A stretch of DNA of 45,110 nt from a virus. The notes under the pieces are model-generated. The model was not told the origin of the DNA and searched no databases. It saw only the letters and a program-made list of their open reading frames with translations. This document shows positions 39,487 to 45,110 of this stretch, piece by piece (within the stretch, counting starts at the first letter, position 1; the number at the start of each line of letters is the position of its first letter). Position numbers and translations under genes: made by a program. The stretch covers positions 1-45,110 of the IMG/VR virus record IMGVR_UViG_3300032562_000054; one strand, 5' to 3'.

Positions 39487-39972
39487 TTACGCGTCGATCG
39501 AGTAGCCACGCTTGTACTGGTAGGACTGCTGAGTATCGCGGTCCATACCAGCAGTGACGTAGGCCATGAGGGCGCCGGCCGTGAACGGGCCAGTGCTGAC
39601 CGTGTACTTCAGGTTGATGTACCGGCCAGGGTGGCCCAGACCAGTGACTTCGTTTTCCTGATACATCGGGAGGATATACCGGAACACTTCCTTGCCAGCG
39701 ACCAGGCTCGCCACCGGAATCACCGGGGAAAGGATCAGGTCATAGTTGCTGGCTGCGGTCGGGTCGTCACCAGACTGCATAGAAATCTGCAGGGTGGCAG
39801 CGCCGCCGGCAGCGAACGTGGTGGTGACTAGAACGTGAAGTTCCAGTGCATCACCCACGCCGGCGTCTCGGTCGATCAGCAGGTCGATCACGTTGCCGCT
39901 CACGCGGGTCGCGGTCAGGGCAGCGCCAACGTTCGGCGCGGTCCCGTCGAGGATAAGGTTAGCATCAATCAT
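39487..39972 (-). CDS. Bbp16-like capsid cement protein
   Basis: A 161-residue protein beginning MIDANLILDGTAPNVGAALT. The strand-rich body (LELHVLVTTTFAAGGAATLQ, NYDLILSPVIPVASLVAGKE) and the end VTAGMDRDTQQSYQYKRGYS match the Bbp16 family, the jellyroll cement proteins that lie on top of the HK97-fold capsid of Bordetella phage BPP-1. It directly follows the capsid gene. Start ATG 39972 with AAGGAA upstream. Confidence 0.85.
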   Translation of the reverse strand: MIDANLILDGTAPNVGAALTATRVSGNVIDLLIDRDAGVGDALELHVLVTTTFAAGGAATLQISMQSGDDPTAASNYDLILSPVIPVASLVAGKEVFRYILPMYQENEVTGLGHPGRYINLKYTVSTGPFTAGALMAYVTAGMDRDTQQSYQYKRGYSIDA

Positions 39973-40005
39973 CGGAAGTTCCTTTCTTTAGGGCTTGGCC
40001 CTGGC

Positions 40006-41049
40006 TTAGACCACGCGGGCTTCAGTGTCGAGGATCGCATCCACGCAGCGGATCGGAATCCCGCGGAACGTGGTCACGGCCTCGCCGTCCCACTCTTCCA
40101 TCTTCAGCAGGACGTTGGTCTTGTTCATCGCCTGCAGATCGAGGTAGGTCTGGATGGTACGATTGACGTAGATGGCGCTGCGAGCCATCATGGTCTTGTC
40201 CATCCGAGTGTCGCTGGTCTGAACCGGCGCCACGCCAACAGGCATCACCGGCGGGCGGTGAACCATCTTGACGAGAGCGTTGATCAGGTTCGGCGCCGAG
40301 CCACCGTTCAGCTGGGTAATGTCGATGTTGCAGGCGCGAACACCGAAACGCCAGTCATGAATAGCCAGGCCGATCTTCCAGGAGATATACGTGCGGTAGG
40401 CCAGGAACTCGTTGGAGTTCGAGTCCAGCGCCCAGTCCAGCCCCATATCCTTGTGGATCAGCCCGGCTTGGGTGCCCTTCGGGAAGATGGTGTGGATCTG
40501 CTTCGGCCCCCAGCCGATCAGCCACATGCTGGTGTTGGTCGAACCAGTGCCGCCCATGTCGATCACGTTGTTGGCGATCGGCGAGGTAGCCGTGTTGACC
40601 GTGTTGTAGATGTTGGCCAGGCCCGTGAACTGAGTGGGGTCCGAGTTGCGGTTCGCGTAGAACATATCGCTGGCGACCAGCTGGCCCAAGGCCTCGATAT
40701 GCAGCGCATCTTCTTGCGCCCGCAGCTCGCTCAGGTTGCCGCCGAGTTCCGCCAGGCTGGCATCGAACTTCGCCCAGTCAGCATACTCGGAGCAAGTCGC
40801 AACCTGCTTCGCCACGCCGGCGAGCGACGCCTTGACGCCTTGGTTGTAGACGCGGCGCGACGGAGTCGGCAGCTTCACAACTTGGGTGAACTCGAATGCG
40901 TTGCCGCTTTGGCACTCAACAGTCAAAGCATCGTCAACGATGCCGTTCTGTTGCGAAAGCAGATCGACCAGGGTAGAAACCTTGCCGGTGGAGTCGTGGC
41001 GAAGGCCCCACTCGGAATAGGTAAACGAACCAGGCGTAAGCGTAGACAT
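40006..41049 (-). CDS. Major capsid protein, BPP-1-like HK97 fold
   Basis: A 347-residue protein that builds the capsid shell. It lies between the scaffold and cement genes, and has hallmarks of the BPP-1-type capsid family: a helix and dense Trp/Gly pattern (LIGWGPKQIHTIFPKG, WKIGLAIHDWRFGVRACNID) and the end TFRGIPIRCVDAILDTEARV. No protease domain is fused. ATG 41049 has AAGGAAA upstream and overlaps the scaffold stop. Confidence 0.92.
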   Translation of the reverse strand: MSTLTPGSFTYSEWGLRHDSTGKVSTLVDLLSQQNGIVDDALTVECQSGNAFEFTQVVKLPTPSRRVYNQGVKASLAGVAKQVATCSEYADWAKFDASLAELGGNLSELRAQEDALHIEALGQLVASDMFYANRNSDPTQFTGLANIYNTVNTATSPIANNVIDMGGTGSTNTSMWLIGWGPKQIHTIFPKGTQAGLIHKDMGLDWALDSNSNEFLAYRTYISWKIGLAIHDWRFGVRACNIDITQLNGGSAPNLINALVKMVHRPPVMPVGVAPVQTSDTRMDKTMMARSAIYVNRTIQTYLDLQAMNKTNVLLKMEEWDGEAVTTFRGIPIRCVDAILDTEARVV

Positions 41050-41735
41050 TAGCTATTTCCTTCTTGATACAGGGCGCCGCCGAGGGTTTGTGGCCTGTTC
41101 GGGGCGGCGCGCGAGTTGTTGGGAGGTACTACCGGACGGCCTTCGACGACGAGCGCTTCAGCCATCTTGTTCAGCATCTTGATGATCGCCGGATGGTTCC
41201 CCGCTCCGGTTTGGTCAAGAGCCGCCTTAACTTCCGGGGAGCCGAACTCCTCGATAGCCTTGGCGCAGTTTGCCAGCACCGTGGGCAACTTGGCTCCGCC
41301 GATCTCAGGATCAGCCTTCACCGCGTTTTGCCACGCGTCCTGGGTAGCATTCCACGCCGAGGCAGCAGCCTCCTGCGCGGCCGTCATCTGAGTCACGTGC
41401 AGCTTCAGCAGCGCTTGAGCCTGCTCCTTCGGAAGGTTGGCATCTGTGGCCACCTTGAGGAACTCGGTCGAGAGCGTCTCGTCTAGCTTGAACGTCTCAG
41501 GAATACCTTCGTAGCGGAGGTCATCCGCGGTTAGAACCACCGGCGCCGGAGCTTCGCTTTCGGGCGGTTTGGCTTCGCTAAGCAGCGTCGGCGTCGGTGC
41601 GGCCGGGGGCTCAGTCGTCCCAGAGGACGGTTCCGCCGGGTCGCTCGTCGCCGCTGGTGTCGTCATCGGCTCCGTCGGCGCGCTCGGGGGCGGAGCCGCG
41701 GCTTCGGTTGCGGGAGGTGCTGTTTCCGTGGTCAT
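41049..41735 (-). CDS. Scaffolding protein
   Basis: A 228-residue protein started at ATG 41735, which has CGGAGC 7-8 bases upstream (the longer frame to 41753 lacks such a site). The first 70 residues are Pro/Ala/Thr/Glu-rich and disordered; the rest is highly charged helices (PKEQAQALLKLHVTQMTAAQ), ending with a Pro/Arg/Asn tail. That composition and the position just before the capsid gene indicate an assembly scaffold, which is released from the mature head. The first 125 bases overlap the previous gene in a different frame. Confidence 0.82.
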   Translation of the reverse strand: MTTETAPPATEAAAPPPSAPTEPMTTPAATSDPAEPSSGTTEPPAAPTPTLLSEAKPPESEAPAPVVLTADDLRYEGIPETFKLDETLSTEFLKVATDANLPKEQAQALLKLHVTQMTAAQEAAASAWNATQDAWQNAVKADPEIGGAKLPTVLANCAKAIEEFGSPEVKAALDQTGAGNHPAIIKMLNKMAEALVVEGRPVVPPNNSRAAPNRPQTLGGALYQEGNS

Positions 41736-42015
41736 TTCGTGCTCCGTTTTCAACTACTGCCAGGCCATACTCGGTGGGACAAAGCCGAGTCATATCGGCC
41801 AAAAGGGCCAGTCCTACGCTACGCTTACCTTCGAGAAACGCGGTTGTTAACGATGCGTTCTCACCAAACTGCTGGGTCGTGGAGAAGACCCGGAGGTCTG
41901 CAACCTTGTCCCAGAGCCAGCGCCGACCTTCAGGCTGTGCCATCAGCATTCGGATCACCAGCTCGTTGTTGACGCGCGAGCGCGCGCCGGAATCTCGCTT
42001 TGGTTCCTGTGTCAT
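41611..42015 (-). CDS. Bbp19-like protein, 134 residues
   Basis: Starts at ATG 42015, overlapping the portal stop. The core ELVIRMLMAQPEGRRWLWDK, then FLEGKRSVGLALLADMTRLC and CPTEYGLAVVENGAR, follows the Bbp19 family found next to portal genes in BPP-1-like phages. The last 45 residues are Ser/Asp/Arg-rich and disordered, and are encoded in the overlap with the scaffold gene. Function in head assembly is unknown. Confidence 0.82.
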   Translation of the reverse strand: MTQEPKRDSGARSRVNNELVIRMLMAQPEGRRWLWDKVADLRVFSTTQQFGENASLTTAFLEGKRSVGLALLADMTRLCPTEYGLAVVENGARNDHGNSTSRNRSRGSAPERADGADDDTSGDERPGGTVLWDD

Positions 42016-43712
42016 TGCATCATCAGCTGGAGGGCGTTTTTCCCTCCTCCCACGTCAGTCTTCGAAAGCGTCTGGGCGCCCTGCGCAGCGGCAAGCGAGT
42101 TCTGCATTTGCATCTGTTGTTGCTGCTGGGCGTTCCGCGCGGCGCGGAGCTTCATGACCTCCTTCGTCGAACGGATCAGCGTCGGCGAGACGTTGAGGAG
42201 ATCCGCGTACTCGTCGATCAGCTCATCAATGTCCAGGTTGTCCATCGCGTCCGGAGCCACGGCGACAATGCCGCCGACCAGCTGGAGCAGCCGTTCAATC
42301 GCCGCAGTCGAGGCGGCGCGCTGGGCTTCGGCCAGCATCGAGACGTAGGTCACGTTCAGCGGCTCGCCTTGGATCTCCGGGGGCGGCGGCGGAAGCAGCT
42401 TGCGCCGAACCATGATTGCGAACACTCGATCAATCAGCGGATCAAGCACTTCGTTTTCAAACCGCTCAATTACCGGCCCAAGCTGGATGAGCTTTTCTTC
42501 GCGCCGAGCGTCGATCTCCGTGGCGGTGCGAACCGTGTCCAGCTGGCTGATCATCATGAACAGGTCAACGAAAAAGACCTCTTTGACCCGGCCCTGGACC
42601 TCTTTAATGTCCATCATCATCTCTTGGATGCGAGGCTCCACCTCGTAGGCGGGCTTGAACCCAGACGAGTTGAGATCCGCGACGTAGTTAATCGCGCCGG
42701 GAAGAATGCTCATCGGCTCATTCTTCATGTTGACGCTGGCGTTCATCGGAGGCCGGACCATCTTGTCAATGGCCTCGCCCTTGCGGCGCTGTTCGATTTG
42801 AAGCTGCCGCGTGGCCGGGAGCGCATCCATGCCGGGGCTCCGACCGTAAGGATCGTTGCTCGTCGTGTCCCAGCGCGCTCCGACAAACGGCTTCTCGTTG
42901 AAGCCTTCAGCCCGCATCAGCTCGCTGCCATTGGCAGTGGTGCACCAGTAAAGCTCGCGGTAGGCGAACTTCGGCGGCACGATCATTGGAAGCTCGTCAG
43001 ATGAGCCGGCGTCATACAGCGGAACGTTGGGCTCGATCACGTGCTGGATCACGACCTCGAACTGCCGCTGGTTCGAGCGGTAGGCTTGGGCCGTGCTCGC
43101 CCCGACGTTCTCGATGCCGAACATCTGCACAGCTTGCTGGGTCGTCAGCGTGAACTCCCGCGCGAGCGTATCCACGTCGAGCCGTGACCCCGCGCCGAAG
43201 AAGAACTCCCCGAGGCACGGATTGTAGCACCGAATGACGTCTTGGTCGTCCTCGTAGATTATCATCGCGGCCGAGCCGAAGACCCCGTTGTCGTGATACA
43301 TCACGCCCAGGGACTGATAGAAGTTGCTCTCGCTTAGCACCCGGAGCAGCCGGCGCTCACACTCGGACAACCAGTCCTTCACCGGACCATAGTCGACCTT
43401 CGACAAGTCGTGAAGCCCCAGCTTAAACCACGGCTTCGTCGGAGACGTTAGCCCTCCCATCATACCCGCGGCCAGTGTCCGAGCGGCGATCACACCGGTT
43501 TCGTCCACAATACTGCCGTTGATCGCGGCGCCCTTGGCGTACTGGTTCGGGGTCACAAACCACTTGTACCGGCGCGGAAGATAAACCTCGGCAAGCTGCG
43601 CCCAGTGCGCCCAGAAGCTGATGCGGTAGCTCCGCATGTCTTCAAGCGCGGCCTGGCTTTGAAGCCGGTATTGCTGGACTACCAGCGGGTCTATCTTCTT
43701 GAGGTCGATCAC
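42012..43712 (-). CDS. Portal protein (head-to-tail connector)
   Basis: A 566-residue portal, GTG start at 43712 with TTGGAGG upstream, overlapping the previous stop (GTGA). It begins MIDLKKIDPLVVQQYRLQSQ and shows the podovirus head-tail connector pattern (AEVYLPRRYKWF, LAAGMMGGLTSPTKPWFKL, YHDNGVFGSAAMIIYEDD). The C-terminus is a Gln-rich helix (NAQQQQQMQMQNS), as in other connectors. It forms the dodecameric ring at the packaging vertex. Confidence 0.93.
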   Translation of the reverse strand: MIDLKKIDPLVVQQYRLQSQAALEDMRSYRISFWAHWAQLAEVYLPRRYKWFVTPNQYAKGAAINGSIVDETGVIAARTLAAGMMGGLTSPTKPWFKLGLHDLSKVDYGPVKDWLSECERRLLRVLSESNFYQSLGVMYHDNGVFGSAAMIIYEDDQDVIRCYNPCLGEFFFGAGSRLDVDTLAREFTLTTQQAVQMFGIENVGASTAQAYRSNQRQFEVVIQHVIEPNVPLYDAGSSDELPMIVPPKFAYRELYWCTTANGSELMRAEGFNEKPFVGARWDTTSNDPYGRSPGMDALPATRQLQIEQRRKGEAIDKMVRPPMNASVNMKNEPMSILPGAINYVADLNSSGFKPAYEVEPRIQEMMMDIKEVQGRVKEVFFVDLFMMISQLDTVRTATEIDARREEKLIQLGPVIERFENEVLDPLIDRVFAIMVRRKLLPPPPPEIQGEPLNVTYVSMLAEAQRAASTAAIERLLQLVGGIVAVAPDAMDNLDIDELIDEYADLLNVSPTLIRSTKEVMKLRAARNAQQQQQMQMQNSLAAAQGAQTLSKTDVGGGKNALQLMMQ

Positions 43713-44176
43713 TTGGTGCCTCCAAGCAGAGTCGCGCCGCGAGTAGCATTACGGCCCAGCACGGCGGTGGGCGCGGCCTGGCCTTGCGTTAGGAACGTGC
43801 CTCCAAGCGGAGGCGGGGGCGCACCCACGTTCGGAGCGAACTTCGGAAGCTGGGGCGGACTCGGCGGCTTGGGCATCTTGGGCTGGTTCATCAGGCCCGC
43901 AATCGTCGCGCCAGTGCCGATGAGGCTTCCAGCCGTGGTGAGGTTTGCGGCCGTAAACAAGCCGCCTCCGGCTGCGGCCGTAGCCGTGGCGGCACCTCCA
44001 GCGGCGGCAGCAGCGCCAGCCCCGGCTCCAGCGGCTACGCCGTCAGCGGCTCCAGCGGCCAAGCCCGTACTTGCGGCGCCGATAAGGGATGAGCCCGCGG
44101 CTCCGGCTCCAGCCGCCGCTCCAGCTCCGCTTAGCGCGCCAATGGCGCTACCAGCCAGGGGGATCAAGAATCCCAT
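43709..44176 (-). CDS. Ala/Gly-rich hydrophobic virion protein, 155 residues
   Basis: Starts at ATG 44176 in a TGATG overlap with the terminase stop and has GGAGA upstream. The first 95 residues are almost all Ala, Gly, Ser and Leu (GAAAGAGAAGSSLIGAAS), followed by a Pro-rich segment (QPKMPKPPSPPQLPKFAP) and a short basic end. Such proteins occur between terminase and portal in some podoviruses and may be membrane-active ejection components. Function unknown; the low complexity means similarity searches will be noisy. Confidence 0.7.
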   Translation of the reverse strand: MGFLIPLAGSAIGALSGAGAAAGAGAAGSSLIGAASTGLAAGAADGVAAGAGAGAAAAAGGAATATAAAGGGLFTAANLTTAGSLIGTGATIAGLMNQPKMPKPPSPPQLPKFAPNVGAPPPPLGGTFLTQGQAAPTAVLGRNATRGATLLGGTK

Positions 44177-45110
44177 CAGTGAAGTCTCCTTTCTGGAACT
44201 TGCCGTCCGGGACTCCGCCCCGCGAAAGCATCCTCGCCAAAGGGATCGTATTCAGCCTCAACCTCGCGGCCGCGCTGGCGCCAGGCTTGCGCCGACACCG
44301 GGTAGGCAAAGGTAAGGGCAAGCGCGTCGGCCCAGTCCGGAGACTTCTTGCCGATGCTGCGCATGTCCTCTTTTGAGACCAGCTGGATTTCTTGCTTCTT
44401 GTTGTAGTGGTACTCGATGGACACGAGGTCTGAATAGAGGTCCTCGTGAGCCGAGATGCGGCCGCCCTCTCGCAGCCAGTCCCGAAGCAGCACGTACATT
44501 TCAGCACGTTTGTTCGCGACCAGGGTTCCTTCGGGCCGAGTGCTCGCCGGAATGCCAAAGTTCACCGCGATGACCTTATGGCCCAGGCTGCGCACGACGT
44601 CCACCACGCCGCCGCCGACGCCGCCCTCGTCAAGGAACACCGCATCCGGGCTGTGGGTTTTGATCATGTCAGCAATTCGAGTTGCCGTCTCAACCACAGA
44701 CAGGCCACGCCAGCGGGCAGGGGGCATAGAGCGAGCGTCTCGACCTCGACGGAATTGCGCCACGCTCTCGTTGTTACCGAAGCGCGCGATATCAACTCCA
44801 AGGATAAGCGGTTCCCAGGGTTGCGATTGCACCTCAAGCATCTGCCCAGCTCGGATTGTCTCGACAGGAATGAGCTGGGTAGTAGCGGCATTTGGAAACT
44901 CACCCCGGACGCGGATACGGAAAAAGTCGGAGTCTTCGCCCCAGGCTTCGGCCCAGGCGGCAATCTGCTTCTTGTTGGAGAACGCCGACGTGCGAGCGTC
45001 GACAACGTAGTGGTGCCACAGGCCGGAAAACCGGTCCCAGCAATCCCGGAAGCGGCCTGAGTTCCTCGTGGGGTTCCCGGCTACGGCCCAGATGATTTGA
45101 GTGTTCGCGT
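44176..45110 (-). CDS. Terminase large subunit TerL, C-terminal part (continues at the window start)
   Basis: Carries the nuclease half that cuts the concatemer. Visible acidic residues of the RNase H-like nuclease: ILGVDIARFG, AVFLDEGGVGGG and DWADALALTF. It runs into the right edge; the last 127 bases duplicate 1-127, and joining 44983 to base 1 gives one 1512-base gene (503 residues). The stop at 44176-44178 overlaps the start of the next gene. Confidence 0.95.
   Translation of the reverse strand, partial: ANTQIIWAVAGNPTRNSGRFRDCWDRFSGLWHHYVVDARTSAFSNKKQIAAWAEAWGEDSDFFRIRVRGEFPNAATTQLIPVETIRAGQMLEVQSQPWEPLILGVDIARFGNNESVAQFRRGRDARSMPPARWRGLSVVETATRIADMIKTHSPDAVFLDEGGVGGGVVDVVRSLGHKVIAVNFGIPASTRPEGTLVANKRAEMYVLLRDWLREGGRISAHEDLYSDLVSIEYHYNKKQEIQLVSKEDMRSIGKKSPDWADALALTFAYPVSAQAWRQRGREVEAEYDPFGEDAFAGRSPGRQVPERRLH
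44984..45110. repeat. Terminal direct repeat, right copy
   Basis: Identical to bases 1-127; remove one copy to close the circle of 44,983 bp. Confidence 0.95.

Noticed and set aside
1-45110. tRNA genes, CRISPR arrays, insertion sequences and integrase
   Set aside because: No cloverleaf-like segment, regularly spaced repeats, transposase or tyrosine/serine recombinase motif was noticed on either strand.

Overview
The window looks like a complete podovirus-type phage genome opened at an arbitrary point. The first 127 bases (1-127) recur exactly at the end (44984-45110), and the large terminase gene runs across this join, so the molecule is circular in the assembly and about 44,983 bp long. The head genes resemble those of Bordetella phage BPP-1 and relatives (Bbp16-type cement protein, Bbp19-type protein, podovirus portal and capsid). 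The tail and ejection genes follow the T7 plan: tail-tube adaptor, nozzle, gp13-like acetyltransferase fold, gp14-like protein, peptidase-bearing and very large ejection proteins, then the fibre. High GC and this relatedness suggest a proteobacterial host, but nothing in the sequence fixes it. I see no integrase, recognisable lysogeny repressor, reverse transcriptase, phage RNA polymerase, tRNA or CRISPR array. A strictly lytic phage that depends on host RNA polymerase fits best.

Layout. Two transcription blocks diverge from a control region at about 1.33-1.70 kb and converge at about 18.1 kb. The plus-strand block (1.7-18.1 kb) is early and replication DNA. It starts with many small, tightly coupled genes, several under 60 residues. 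These are followed by a UvrD-like helicase, a Lar-like zinc protein, small DNA-binding proteins, a DUF7768-type protein, a RecB/Cas4-like nuclease, a Sak4-like ATPase with a likely SSB, a ParB-methyltransferase fusion, a uracil-DNA-glycosylase-like/exonuclease fusion, a family A DNA polymerase and a DUF3987-like ATPase. The minus-strand block (18.1 kb up to the end, then through the join to 1.3 kb) is late. In transcription order it encodes TerS, TerL, an Ala/Gly-rich protein, portal, Bbp19-like protein, scaffold, capsid, cement protein, small head proteins, a large repeat protein, staple-like and membrane proteins, tail adaptor, nozzle, ejection proteins, fibre, a SPRY-like protein, an M15 endolysin, a holin and a two-start membrane gene.

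Most striking points. (1) Two related proteins (1702-2136 and 9113-9649) each have their own near-identical TTGACA promoter and their own terminator, and the control DNA near them carries a repeated TATGGCTC element. (2) The proofreading exonuclease site of the polymerase is divided between two adjacent genes, the first of which also carries a glycosylase-like domain. (3) The 2015-residue ejection protein contains an ADP-ribosyltransferase-like domain that would enter the host with the DNA. (4) Several unrelated early proteins end in similar Leu/Asp-rich tails. (5) There are two well-supported out-of-frame gene overlaps of more than 100 bp and a 23-T homopolymer in the largest non-coding gap.
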